From positions 3,089-67,088 of the forward strand of contig JAZDFC010000021.1 of the NCBI GenBank assembly GCA_043808235.1: a stretch of 64,000 bases of DNA. Direction: 5' to 3'. The first letter of the stretch is position 1; each line of letters starts with the position of its first letter. The notes under the pieces are model-generated. The model was not told the origin of the DNA. It made no database searches and was given only the letters and a program-made list of their open reading frames with translations. The translations under genes and the position numbers were made by a program. This document shows, in pieces, positions 1-9,262 of the stretch. This DNA is from JAZDFC01 sp043808235 (GTDB taxonomy: Bacteria; Bacteroidota; Ignavibacteria; Ignavibacteriales; Melioribacteraceae).

Positions 1-501
1 GAAATAATCTGTCACCGGGATATTGTCTCCTACTTCAATCAATTCAAGCCCCGGATATAAATTTTGATTTCGGGTCTCCTCCGAATCCCCCACTCGCACA
101 AGTATGAATTTATCATCAATCATTTGAAACTCAACCGGCGGATTATCGAGTTGTCCATTGAACGCACCTGGAGGCATAATGAAAGTATGCCCATCATTCA
201 AAAGCGCAACCAGCTCGCGAAGAACCAAATAATATTCCTCCCAATTTTTGGCAGCAATAACTTTTGGAATCGCAGACCGCACAACTTCATCCCAATTTAG
301 ATTTGGTAAGCGTTCGAAATAAACAAAATTGTATTTTACCGCCGACCATGTTTCCATTAGTCCCCAAATTCGTTGATTGCATGTTTGATCCCAGTCGTCA
401 TTTTCGCCCTGGGCAAGAATTTTTTGATTCAGAATGAATGTTAGAGTTAGCACTATTGATAACCTAATCAGACCGAAATAAAACATCTGTAGTTTTTTCA
501 T
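1..501 (-). CDS. S41-family peptidase-like exported protein (5' part only)
   Basis: An open frame runs without a stop from an ATG at 501 to the window edge, giving 167 residues. The N-terminus is basic, then hydrophobic, and ends in a likely signal peptidase site (KILAQ-GEND), so the protein is exported. After it comes a helical stretch (RIWGLMETWSAVKYNFVYF) and the motif LVALLNDGHTFIMPP. This matches the N-terminal helper region of tricorn/CTP-like S41 peptidases, where 'L.DGHT' is characteristic. The catalytic Ser/Lys part would lie to the left of the window and is not seen. A second in-frame ATG lies two codons upstream (507). I chose 501 because an AGAGAA stretch then sits at a normal ribosome-binding distance. 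It is divergent from the LuxR-type regulator at 685. The family call is by motif only. Confidence 0.7.
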   Translation of the reverse strand, partial: MKKLQMFYFGLIRLSIVLTLTFILNQKILAQGENDDWDQTCNQRIWGLMETWSAVKYNFVYFERLPNLNWDEVVRSAIPKVIAAKNWEEYYLVLRELVALLNDGHTFIMPPGAFNGQLDNPPVEFQMIDDKFILVRVGDSEETRNQNLYPGLELIEVGDNIPVTDYF

Positions 502-684
502 ATACATTTCTCTTTATTTGCTGTTCATTTATTTAACTGCCGGGTCTAATCCTTATTACAAAAAACCATTTTAATTTGGCAGAAATGTTTTAGATTTTTG
601 TGGTGTATATTTAGCTTTGATTCCTTGTGAATTCAATCCTACAGATGTAGTGTTTTTAATAAATATCGAGTCGGCAAATAATTT

Positions 685-1635
685 ATGCTGCAGTTAGCCC
701 ATTTTCTGCTTTTTTTCGTTTTTGCAATCGGACTTGTTGTGATTTTTGTAGCTGTCCAGCTTTACAAAAAATACCGGTTGAAGTACCTTCTATCCAATGT
801 TTATATGTTGGCGGGCTTTAATCTTCTTTCATTTTCAAATGCGGTTGAAACATTTATAAAGTTAACTGTACCCGAGAAATATTTCCCCTTTGTATTCGAC
901 CGGTTTTCTACCGTGGCTTTGTTTGTTCTGCCGTTGATAATAATTTTTTCGACCTATCATTTTATAATTGTTATATACGGATTAATTAATAAACCTTTGT
1001 CCTCGTATATTAAAATAACAGCTATTGGATTATCCGTACTCTTTATTATTATCCAAATAATTTACTTCATCGCCCCCGGTAGTTTGCCGAATACCCAATA
1101 TTACTCTTTGATATTTATAAACATGCTTTTCTTTTTGGTAACGGGATTTTCAGTTACCCGGATATTCCCTTTTGCCTTCCAAATTAAGCACAAAGAAAGA
1201 AAAAGAGCTCTTACTCTATTTGCCGGCACTGTTCTTTTTTTCATATTAACAATGTTATTTCTAACAGTTGGCGCGTTAAATAGCTGGATTTCAGGCGATG
1301 TACAAATTGCTGTTCTGAACATCTCGATATTGATTTTCAATCCTGCCATTGTAATATTTTTTAAACGGTATCACCAAAATTACATATCAATTGAAAGCCC
1401 GGGTATAGAAGAGCTAATAGACAAATACAAAATATCCAAACGTGAAAGAGATATTATTCAACTTGTGAGCAAGGGGAAGAGCAACAAAGAAATTGCCGCG
1501 GAATTGTTTATTACTGCGGTTACCGTTAGAGACCACCTTTCAAACATATACCGAAAAACAAATGTTAAAACCCGTCTGCAGCTATCCAATCTTTTTCAAC
1601 AAGCCGGTGGATTGGATTACTCCCAAAGCGAATGA
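685..1635 (+). CDS. Membrane-bound LuxR-type transcriptional regulator (7TM + HTH)
   Basis: This protein of 316 residues has about seven hydrophobic helices in roughly residues 1-235 (TM1 begins at residue 4) and a LuxR/FixJ-type HTH at about 250-310. The HTH shows the family pattern SKRERDIIQLVSKGKSNKEI, then AAELFITAVTVRDHLSNIYRK. There is no receiver, kinase or periplasmic sensor domain, so it is a one-component regulator tethered to the inner membrane; its signal may be sensed within the membrane (inference). It is convergent with a same-length paralogue at 1894-2841 and starts about 180 bp from the divergent S41-like gene. No clear Shine-Dalgarno precedes the ATG, which is common in this group. 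Its target genes cannot be read from the sequence, but the exported-protein genes that follow are the obvious candidates. Confidence 0.8.
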   Translation: MLQLAHFLLFFVFAIGLVVIFVAVQLYKKYRLKYLLSNVYMLAGFNLLSFSNAVETFIKLTVPEKYFPFVFDRFSTVALFVLPLIIIFSTYHFIIVIYGLINKPLSSYIKITAIGLSVLFIIIQIIYFIAPGSLPNTQYYSLIFINMLFFLVTGFSVTRIFPFAFQIKHKERKRALTLFAGTVLFFILTMLFLTVGALNSWISGDVQIAVLNISILIFNPAIVIFFKRYHQNYISIESPGIEELIDKYKISKRERDIIQLVSKGKSNKEIAAELFITAVTVRDHLSNIYRKTNVKTRLQLSNLFQQAGGLDYSQSE

Positions 1636-1893
1636 GTGCAAGTTTTCTTTCATCATTTTGCATCGAACCAGATATTAGAAAAAAGCGATCCTAAGAAGAC
1701 AATTTCCGTAATTATTAAAAAAGTCTTTGAGAAACTGATTGTTGTAATTTTGACGATGCGTGACGACTAAGAAATCTTAATGCATTCAATGACTGAATGA
1801 CAAAAGGTGTTTTTCAGAAATTTCTAACAGATGACGGGAGTAAAAGTATAGCAAAACAATGCTTCGCAAAATGGTCTTAGTTTCATCGAAGAA

Positions 1894-2841
1894 TTAAAAC
1901 AACTTTGCCAATTGCGTTCTATTTTTGATTCCGATTTTTTTATAAATTTTATAAAGATGGTCTTTCACTGTTCCGAGAGAAATAAATAATTCATCTGCAA
2001 TTTCCTGGTTTGATTTGCCGGAACAAACGAGGTGAATCACTTCCAATTCACGTTTAGAAATTTGATACTTTACAGCAAGTTCATCTTCGGAAAATTTGTT
2101 CGCTTCAACAGCCGGCTTTCCATTTTCAAGATGCTTATAATAATTTATCACCCAGAAAAGGGTTATTGCATTGAAAAGGAAATCCAGAAAATTGAGACCA
2201 AATTGAGTTACAATTCGCGGTGTCATTCTTAAAGGATAAGCATTCACATAGGCTAATAAACTGATTGCCGAATAAACTATGAACAGCAATCCAAAAACTT
2301 TCAGAGCTTTGTATTTGTTGTTAGCCGGGGCTGCCGCCGATTTTCTATAAAGATATATTGAATATCCAAGACTGATGGTAAAAATGGAATAACCGAATAT
2401 GATCGAGACCAAGCCATGTACGATTGGGAAAATGTTGAATGCCGATGACAAATAGAATAAACCCAGGAATAATATTGCAATCCCCAGCCCGATATTGAAC
2501 CAGCGCTTGCCTTTCAATTCCACCGCAGTATCTAATGAATTGTATATCATCAGAACAAACGAATAGCACCACAGGACTGCCGCGACAAGATTCGATAAAT
2601 TAATCACTGTTAAAAAGTTTGCCGCTAAAGCATTGCCCGATACATCTCTCCAAAAATAGAAATACAAAAAATCCAGCATAGCCGTCAGCAGTACTGCAAG
2701 ATTGTAAAAAAGAGCCTGTTGTAAAAACAATTTCCCGAAGGAAGATTGCCTTTCGCTCATCCGTTTCGAAAAATATAAAAGCGCGGTTAATCCGAAAGCG
2801 AGATTAAAAAAGTGAAAAATGATTACGAAACTATTTACCAT
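1894..2841 (-). CDS. Membrane-bound LuxR-type transcriptional regulator (paralogue)
   Basis: With the start I prefer (MVNSFVIIFHFF at 2841) the product is 315 residues, almost exactly the length of the regulator at 685-1635. It has the same plan: about seven hydrophobic helices followed by a C-terminal LuxR HTH (SKRELEVIHLVCSGKSNQEI, then ADELFISLGTVKDHLYKIYKK). The frame stays open upstream to an ATG at 2967, but those extra 42 residues are polar and basic and have no counterpart in the paralogue. It is convergent with the first regulator across a 258-bp gap in which I see no strong terminator, and divergent from the propeller protein at 3088, which it may control (inference). Confidence 0.78.
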   Translation of the reverse strand: MVNSFVIIFHFFNLAFGLTALLYFSKRMSERQSSFGKLFLQQALFYNLAVLLTAMLDFLYFYFWRDVSGNALAANFLTVINLSNLVAAVLWCYSFVLMIYNSLDTAVELKGKRWFNIGLGIAILFLGLFYLSSAFNIFPIVHGLVSIIFGYSIFTISLGYSIYLYRKSAAAPANNKYKALKVFGLLFIVYSAISLLAYVNAYPLRMTPRIVTQFGLNFLDFLFNAITLFWVINYYKHLENGKPAVEANKFSEDELAVKYQISKRELEVIHLVCSGKSNQEIADELFISLGTVKDHLYKIYKKIGIKNRTQLAKLF

Positions 2842-3087
2842 ATCGTGTATTAGTAGTTGCCGATTTTTCTTTTTAGTTTTAACCGGCGCAATAAAATGAT
2901 GAAATTCACATTCAACTAAAGTAAGGTTTGTTGAAAACATGACTTTTGTCGGACTAAAATACAACAACTTTTCTCAAACCTGACTGTCCAAATTACCGAA
3001 AAAAGAAATTTAATTCATCTTTGATTGTTTTTAGTTTTTGCGCCCGGAACTTTGAACAAAAACTCATTTAACAAAACCGGAGTTGTT

Positions 3088-4947
3088 ATGAAGAACTTAA
3101 ATTTACAATGGATATTGGTTTTCCTCGTTTTCTTTGTTTCATCAACATTTTGTCAGACGGAAGTTATTCCATTCGATTCGGACAAATGGAACTTGCTTGG
3201 AGCAGAAAACACCGAGTTCCTTGGGCGAAAGTGCTTAAAGGGAATGGCTACATTGAAAGACGCTTCTTTCGAAAACGGCGTAATCGAGGTGGATATGGCT
3301 GTGACGGGCGAGCGTTCCTATCCCGGTATTCTTTTCAGAATGACTGGCGAAAATGAATACGAGAGAATTTATATCCGTCCGCATCTGCCGAAAGTATTTC
3401 AAAATGTTATTCAGTACGAAGGAACTTTCAACGGACTTGATTCATGGCAGTTGTATTATGGACCCGGTAAAACTACGTCTGCTGTTATTCCGGTTGACAA
3501 ATGGTTCCATGTAAAAATTGAAGTAAATAAAAATCAAGCGCGCCTTTTTATCGATGATTCGGCAGAACCGGTATTATTCATTACCGATTTGGCTCATGGA
3601 ATCAGTAAAGGAACAATCGGGGTGATGGGACCGAATGACGGCTCGGCATATTTTTCAAATTTTTCATACACAGTTAAAAACGATTTATCCTTTCCTGAAA
3701 CAAAACCTGCCCCGCTTCCATTCGGAATGATTACCGATTGGGAATTATCGCAGCCGAAAAAAATCAATGATGTTGATATGGAAGTTCTGCCGGAGGCTCA
3801 AGGAATAAAAGATTTACTGTGGCAGAAAATTAAAAGTCAGCCGTCGGGTCTCGTGGATATTTCGAGATACTATGGAAGATTAAGCCAGAGCCCGGATATC
3901 ATTTGGGCGAAAAAAATTATCAATGCCGATAAAGATGAAACAAGACAATACACGTTTGGATACAGCGATTACATCTACATTTTTCTGAATGGAAAATTAT
4001 TATTCGGCGGCAACAGCGCGTACACATCCCGTGATGCTAACTTCCAGGGCATCGTCGGCTTGAACGATTACATTTTTCTGCCGCTAAAAAAAGGAAAAAA
4101 TGAATTGGTAATTGCAGTTGTGGAAACATTTGGCGGCTGGGGTTTTATGTTCCAGGATGTTGATGCTGTTTACGAGCATCCAGATTTATCGAAACAGTGG
4201 GAAATAAAAAATAAATTTAAATATCCCGAGTCTGCCGTTTACGATAGGAAGCGGGATGTTATTTACGTTTCAAATTATACCGGTGAATCCAACGGGTTTA
4301 TTTCAGTTGTGAACACAAAAGGGGAGATGGAAAAACCCGATTGGATAACCGGAATTTTACAGCCGACGGGATTATGTATTTATAACGATAAGCTTTACGT
4401 CGTTGGAAGATATAACCTAATTGAAATCGATTTGGAGAAAGGTCAAGTCTCAAACCGTTTCCAAATTCCATCCCCCGCGTTTCCAAATGATATTGCAAGC
4501 GACGGCAACGGTGCATTTTATATTACAGATAGCAGGAAGAATGTAATTTACAAACTTGAGAATGGAACAATTTCGGAATGGCTGAACAGTGGTGAGCTTT
4601 CTCAATCAAACGGAATAATAGTAGATAAAGATAAAATAATTGTCGGCACTTCCGCTGACGGAAGCATAAAAAGCATTGATATCAATACGAAAGAAATAAA
4701 AAATATATTCTCACTTGAACCCGGTACTGTAATGGATGGACTTGCGTGCGATGGCAAAGGCAATTATTTAATTACCGACCATGCAGGCAGATTATTCCGT
4801 GTTACGCCATCCGGCAGCGGGGAACTGTTACTCAATACAACAGCACGACCGATAACATTAGCAGATTTCGATTACGTACCGGAGAAAGGACTTTTAATTA
4901 TTCCGACATTGGCTGATAACAGGCTGATGATGTACAAAATAAAATGA
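3088..4947 (+). CDS. Exported LamG-like / SMP-30-NHL beta-propeller protein
   Basis: Starting at the ATG at 3088 gives 619 residues, and a GGAG lies five bases upstream. A signal peptide ending at VSSTFCQ precedes three regions. About 25-195 is a concanavalin/DUF1080-like sandwich (GVIEVDMAV, PGILFRM). About 210-370 is a second jelly-roll-like part (YIFLNGKLLFGG). About 375-619 is an SMP-30/gluconolactonase/NHL-type propeller with repeated blades of the kind 'GNGAFYITDSRKNVIYKLENG' and 'LACDGKGNYLITDHAGRLFRV'. The function is unknown; the family relation suggests a carbohydrate-binding or lactonase-like role, but I see no clear catalytic metal set. A hairpin just downstream probably ends its transcript. 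Confidence 0.7.
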   Translation: MKNLNLQWILVFLVFFVSSTFCQTEVIPFDSDKWNLLGAENTEFLGRKCLKGMATLKDASFENGVIEVDMAVTGERSYPGILFRMTGENEYERIYIRPHLPKVFQNVIQYEGTFNGLDSWQLYYGPGKTTSAVIPVDKWFHVKIEVNKNQARLFIDDSAEPVLFITDLAHGISKGTIGVMGPNDGSAYFSNFSYTVKNDLSFPETKPAPLPFGMITDWELSQPKKINDVDMEVLPEAQGIKDLLWQKIKSQPSGLVDISRYYGRLSQSPDIIWAKKIINADKDETRQYTFGYSDYIYIFLNGKLLFGGNSAYTSRDANFQGIVGLNDYIFLPLKKGKNELVIAVVETFGGWGFMFQDVDAVYEHPDLSKQWEIKNKFKYPESAVYDRKRDVIYVSNYTGESNGFISVVNTKGEMEKPDWITGILQPTGLCIYNDKLYVVGRYNLIEIDLEKGQVSNRFQIPSPAFPNDIASDGNGAFYITDSRKNVIYKLENGTISEWLNSGELSQSNGIIVDKDKIIVGTSADGSIKSIDINTKEIKNIFSLEPGTVMDGLACDGKGNYLITDHAGRLFRVTPSGSGELLLNTTARPITLADFDYVPEKGLLIIPTLADNRLMMYKIK

Positions 4948-5000
4948 ACTTTTTGATTTTACTTGTCAAGAATAATCGAATGAAAACTTGGGGGAGTTAA

Positions 5001-5041
5001 AAAGGAACTTTAGTTTGGGGAAGCCTAAACGAAGTTCCTTT
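5001..5041 (+). terminator. Hairpin, probable terminator
   Basis: AAAGGAACTT at 5001-5010 pairs perfectly with AAGTTCCTTT at 5032-5041, with a further short GTTTGG/CCTAAAC pairing inside the loop. It lies between the propeller gene and the downstream metallo-beta-lactamase-fold gene. The T tract that follows is short, so intrinsic termination is likely but not certain; an mRNA-processing or attenuator hairpin is possible. Confidence 0.5.
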
Positions 5042-5117
5042 CTAAATTTCTCCGTTACGATGAAGTCGAGATGAAAACAAATACAATTGAAAATATTCCA
5101 AATCATAGGAAGACAAA

Positions 5118-6341
5118 ATGAAAGCATTATTAAAACTATTCTTATTATTACTGGCAGTTGTTAATCTATCATTCGCGCAAAATGCGAATCCTACTATCAC
5201 TACTGCAAAACTTTCGGACAACCTTTATCAATTCTTCATATACATTAATGAGAATAACTCTGTAAATGTTTTTGCTTCGATTGGACAGGATGGAATTATA
5301 CTGATTGATGCCGGCTTCTCTGTAACAGCCGAACTCGTGAAAACAGAGTTAAAAAAACTGAGCGATAAACAAGTCAAATGGATAATAAACACCCACTATG
5401 ACGGCGACCATACGCTTGGTAATGCTTATCTGGGAACCAATGCTTCAATCATTTCGCATGAACTTTGCCGCAGCAGACTTTTAGCATATACGAATTTTCC
5501 TCAAGGCGGGTTGCCCGGTATAACTTTTTTCGATTCGGCAAAAATATTTTTTAACGGCGAAGAAATCTGCTTAAAATACTTACCCGGACATACCAATGCC
5601 GATATTATTGTTTCCTTTAAAAATGCCAATCTTGTTTTTGTCGGCGATTTGGTTTTTGCGGATTCCTTCCCGCTTTTACAGCCCGACGGTAATGTATATT
5701 CATTGGAAAAGAATTTAACTCTGCTTTCGAAATCACTTTCCGCCAATACAAGAATTTTTCCGGGGCATGGACGCGAATTGAATTCAAAAGAGTTAAACAC
5801 ATACATTGAAATGGTTACTCAAACAAAAAATCTTGCGTTAAAATCAATTAAAGAAGGCAACGTACCTGCGGAATCAAAGAAAAATAAAATTTTAAAAGAG
5901 TGGGATAAATGGAACAGCAAAATCTTTCCGGGACAAATTACAACCGATAGCTGGATCGATAATTTATATTCGAGTCTTGATGAAGGAAAAGAAATGTCGG
6001 CATATCCGATACTCAAAAAAACATATGACCAATCCGGTTGCGATGCAATGATTACGAAGTACAATGAAATTTGTTCCTCAAAGAAACAATACTTCATCGA
6101 AACCGATTTTAATAATTGGGGATATGCCTTGCTTGCAGAGCAAAAAGCATCAGATGCAATAAATGTTTTCCAAATAAACACAAACGAATTTCCGGCTTCC
6201 GCCAATGCTTTCGATAGTCTTGGGGAAGCTTACATGATTGCCGGCAATAAAGAACTTGCAATCAAAAATTACGAGAAGTCACTGGAATTAAATCCGAATA
6301 ACACAAACGCTGCAGAGCAATTGAAAATATTAAACAAATAA
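5118..6341 (+). CDS. Exported metallo-beta-lactamase-fold hydrolase with C-terminal TPR
   Basis: This protein of 407 residues has a signal peptide (cleavage after LSFA). Residues about 25-235 form an MBL fold: NTHYDGDHTLGN at 91-102, LPGHT with His158, VGDLVF with Asp177 and FPGHG with His217. The first metal motif is normally H-x-H-x-D-H; here it is His93-x-Asp95-Gly-Asp97-His98, so the second histidine is replaced by aspartate. The C-terminus (about 330-405) has TPR-like helices (AIKNYEKSLELNPNN). The start follows an AGGAAGA ribosome-binding site. It is the first gene of a tight run with the next three genes (gaps of 21, 13 and 19 bp). The substrate is unknown; related exported MBL proteins include beta-lactamase-like and quinoprotein-relay hydrolases. 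Confidence 0.8.
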   Translation: MKALLKLFLLLLAVVNLSFAQNANPTITTAKLSDNLYQFFIYINENNSVNVFASIGQDGIILIDAGFSVTAELVKTELKKLSDKQVKWIINTHYDGDHTLGNAYLGTNASIISHELCRSRLLAYTNFPQGGLPGITFFDSAKIFFNGEEICLKYLPGHTNADIIVSFKNANLVFVGDLVFADSFPLLQPDGNVYSLEKNLTLLSKSLSANTRIFPGHGRELNSKELNTYIEMVTQTKNLALKSIKEGNVPAESKKNKILKEWDKWNSKIFPGQITTDSWIDNLYSSLDEGKEMSAYPILKKTYDQSGCDAMITKYNEICSSKKQYFIETDFNNWGYALLAEQKASDAINVFQINTNEFPASANAFDSLGEAYMIAGNKELAIKNYEKSLELNPNNTNAAEQLKILNK

Positions 6342-6362
6342 TTTTTGCAACAGGAGAACAAA

Positions 6363-7586
6363 ATGAAGGTTATAAAACTATCGGCCTTGTTATTTATATC
6401 GCTTTTTATCGTAACAGCAGCGCAAGAAAACAAATCATGCGGCGGGATTCCCGCAAACGGCAGTTACAAATGGTCTTCCGACTTACTGACCAGTATCTCC
6501 ATACCATTTGAACTGGGGGGAAATTTGGTTGTAATCCCGGTTGAAATAAATAACGTGATGACGAAATTCATTTTGGATACCGGGATGCCCATGATGGGAG
6601 GGTTGTTTACTAATTACAGTAAAGCGTCAACGTTGAATCTCAATTATTCCGGAGAAGCTCAAATTGGCGGCGCCGGCGGTGGATTTTCATCGGCAAAAAT
6701 TTCAAGCGGCGTTAAATTCAAATTAGGCGACCTTGAGTTCTATAATCAAACACTTGTTGTAATGCAGGAAAGTAAAAACCTATCTTTTTTTGAAACAGAT
6801 GGTGTGATCGGTAATGAAATTTTAGAACGGTTTATTGTTGATATAAATTACGACAATCTGACAATAACACTTACCGAGCCCGCTAATTTTACTCCTCCGG
6901 CAGGTGCGGAAGAAATTCAATTACCATTCGAGTCTATTTATCCTTTTATTAAATGCACAGCCACCATGGAAAACGGTGCAACTGTTCCATTGGATATGGT
7001 TTTGGATTTAGGCGCAAGCCACAATTTATCGTTGGTTCTCGGCTCTCAAGAAAACATTGTTTTGCCCGGGAAAAATTTAAAAGTTAGCACGGGCAGGGGC
7101 GTTACAACAGAATTATTTGGATATACAGGAAGAATCAAAGAGTTTAAAATCGGTTCTTTCTCATTTGATAATCCTTTAGTCAACTTCAATGAAGAAAAGC
7201 TTATGTCGTTCGAAAAAGATGGAAACCTCGGCAGTGGAATTTTACGGCGATTTAATCTTACGTTCGATTATGCTAACAACCGTATGTTTATCAAACCAAA
7301 TAAATCATATAACAATCCTTTCGAATTCAATATGGCAGGGCTACAATATTCAAAATCGCGTGACGGAATATTAATAATTGATAAGGTCATCCCTAATTCA
7401 CCCGGAAGCGAGGCCGGACTTGAGCCAGGTGATTTATTGGTAAAAATAAACGGCACCGTCGCCGGCGATATAAATAAAAATGATTTGAAAAAGATATTCG
7501 AAGGGGAAAATAAAGTTGTTGAACTTTCTATAAAACATGGAGAGACAACTAAGACAATTTCGGTAAAACTGCGGCGGTTAATTTAA
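6363..7586 (+). CDS. Exported retropepsin-like aspartic protease with PDZ domain
   Basis: Starting at the ATG at 6363 (AGGAG six bases upstream) gives 407 residues with a signal peptide (cleavage near TAAQ). It has two lobes of a bacterial retropepsin/pepsin-like fold, each with a hydrophobic-hydrophobic-Asp-x-Gly loop: FILDTG with Asp72 and MVLDLG with Asp215. The second lobe therefore has Leu where Thr/Ser is usual. Each lobe ends with a typical 'GVIGNEILERF' or 'GNLGSGILRRF' turn. The C-terminal ~85 residues are a PDZ domain (SPGSEAGLEPGDLLVKING). It lies between the MBL-fold gene and the ankyrin gene in one probable operon. It is likely a periplasmic protease or peptidase-like binding protein; substrate unknown. 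Confidence 0.8.
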   Translation: MKVIKLSALLFISLFIVTAAQENKSCGGIPANGSYKWSSDLLTSISIPFELGGNLVVIPVEINNVMTKFILDTGMPMMGGLFTNYSKASTLNLNYSGEAQIGGAGGGFSSAKISSGVKFKLGDLEFYNQTLVVMQESKNLSFFETDGVIGNEILERFIVDINYDNLTITLTEPANFTPPAGAEEIQLPFESIYPFIKCTATMENGATVPLDMVLDLGASHNLSLVLGSQENIVLPGKNLKVSTGRGVTTELFGYTGRIKEFKIGSFSFDNPLVNFNEEKLMSFEKDGNLGSGILRRFNLTFDYANNRMFIKPNKSYNNPFEFNMAGLQYSKSRDGILIIDKVIPNSPGSEAGLEPGDLLVKINGTVAGDINKNDLKKIFEGENKVVELSIKHGETTKTISVKLRRLI

Positions 7587-7599
7587 TATTGGAGATGCT

Positions 7600-9243
7600 A
7601 TGCAAAAATTAGTTTTTACATTAGTTGTTTTATCTATTAGTCTGATTTTTTCTAAAATTATTAATGCGCAGAGTATTTATAGTCTATTGCAGGCCGGGGA
7701 AAATGACACCGTAAGAATACTTATTGAAAAAAATCCCGGGTTAATTGCAGAGAAGAATAGTCAGCAAATGACACTCCTGCATTGGGCAGCCCTTTCCAGC
7801 AACAAAGAAATTTTAAATTACTTGATTGATAAAGGAGCTGTTATTGATGAAAAAGATGGAACCGGGACAACCGCTTTAGGTTTGGTTGTGTTTTCTACCG
7901 GAAATTTTGAAATGGCTAAAATATTAATTGATAAAGGGGCTGATATCAATTCCGTAGATATTCAAAACGTTTCCATACTTAGAAAAGCTGCCGCCAAAGG
8001 GAATAATGATATTATAAATTATCTTATGGAAAAAGGAGTTGCAATTCCATCTCCGGATGAACAAGGCGGGAAAGTTTTATTTAGAAACTCCGTCCGTAAT
8101 GACCTTTCAAGATTAGTTGATGTGATGATTACCAAAGGCGCCGATGTTTTTGAAAAGGATGCAGATGGATCGAACTTACTTCATTATGCTGCATCAGGTG
8201 GATCGTCTGAAAACATAAAAAGATTATTGCATGCAGGAATTAAAATTAATGAATATGATAATTTTGGATGGTCACCGCTTCATTATGCTGCGGCTGCAAA
8301 CAAAATAGATGCTGTTGAATCATTGCTTGAAAATGGAGCTGATATTAATGCGCGAACTAATGATGGATATACTGCATATAATTTAGCATCTGAAATAGGT
8401 TATAATGAAATTTCATGTCTTCTCATATCAAAAGGGGCTGATACAGGTGACCCGAATTATTCTAGACCGCATGGTTTGTATTTCGGGGAACCTCTTCCGG
8501 GAACAACTCCCCAAAAATTCGCGCCCAAATTTATATCGAGAGATAATTTAATGGTGTATGCTTGTTCCTTTTCCCCCGATGGCAAAGAATATTATTTTAC
8601 AAGAGGTACAGACCCGCAAAAGATTATGGTTAGCAGGCTAGAAAAAGAGGGGTGGACTTTTCCTACCACAGTAACTTTTTCGGACGGATTTAGTGCTCAC
8701 GAACCGCATGTCACATTAGATAATGAAAAAATTTATTGGGGCTGGTTCCGTAAATCTCCCGAGCAAGATGAAAGTACAGCCGGCCAGGCATATGGAATTT
8801 ATATGTCCGAAAGAATTTCGAATGGATGGTCGAATGCGATGTATGTTGGTGATGGAATGTATGTTACTTCAACCCGGGACGGTGATGTATTTGTAAGTGG
8901 ATTACGTAAAGTACATTTTGAAAATGATCGTTTTAAATCACTTGAACCTCTTTTGGATTTTGAGAACAACCCGATAAGAGGAGAACACCCATGCATAGCG
9001 CCGGATGGCAGCTATATTTTATATGATGAATTCGGCAGACATTTATATGTTAGATTCAAACTGGCATCCGGGAATTGGAGCAGACCGGTTGATCTCGCTA
9101 AACATGGTATCGAAGCTAGTTCGGGAATTGCTTCAATATCCCCTGATGGGAAATATCTTTTCTTCGGCAATAACGGATCAATTTTTTGGGTTAGCACAAA
9201 GCTAATTGACGATCTGCGAGAAGAAGCATTGAAAGACGAATAA
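7600..9243 (+). CDS. Exported ankyrin-repeat / PD40 propeller fusion protein
   Basis: This protein of 547 residues has a signal peptide ending at IINAQ. Residues about 25-285 are ankyrin repeats with recognisable cores (TLLHWAALSSNKEILNYLI, then NLLHYAASGGSSENIKRLL, then SPLHYAAAANKIDAVESLL). Residues about 300-540 have WD40-like PD40/TolB-type blades (SFSPDGKEYYFTRG, CIAPDGSYILYDE, SISPDGKYLFFGN). Ribosome-binding site TTGGAG precedes the ATG. Its position between two retropepsin-PDZ genes with gaps of 13 and 19 bp suggests a shared function, perhaps as a scaffold, inhibitor or substrate adaptor in the periplasm (inference). Confidence 0.78.
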   Translation: MQKLVFTLVVLSISLIFSKIINAQSIYSLLQAGENDTVRILIEKNPGLIAEKNSQQMTLLHWAALSSNKEILNYLIDKGAVIDEKDGTGTTALGLVVFSTGNFEMAKILIDKGADINSVDIQNVSILRKAAAKGNNDIINYLMEKGVAIPSPDEQGGKVLFRNSVRNDLSRLVDVMITKGADVFEKDADGSNLLHYAASGGSSENIKRLLHAGIKINEYDNFGWSPLHYAAAANKIDAVESLLENGADINARTNDGYTAYNLASEIGYNEISCLLISKGADTGDPNYSRPHGLYFGEPLPGTTPQKFAPKFISRDNLMVYACSFSPDGKEYYFTRGTDPQKIMVSRLEKEGWTFPTTVTFSDGFSAHEPHVTLDNEKIYWGWFRKSPEQDESTAGQAYGIYMSERISNGWSNAMYVGDGMYVTSTRDGDVFVSGLRKVHFENDRFKSLEPLLDFENNPIRGEHPCIAPDGSYILYDEFGRHLYVRFKLASGNWSRPVDLAKHGIEASSGIASISPDGKYLFFGNNGSIFWVSTKLIDDLREEALKDE

Positions 9244-9262
9244 CTTTTAAGAGGATAAGTTC

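Noticed and set aside
1636..1893. Gap between the two convergent LuxR genes, checked for a terminator or small RNA
   Set aside because: Only weak short pairings seen; nothing that supports a feature.
2842..2967. N-terminal extension of the second LuxR-type regulator
   Set aside because: Extra 42 residues are polar, lack a counterpart in the same-length paralogue and precede the first membrane helix.
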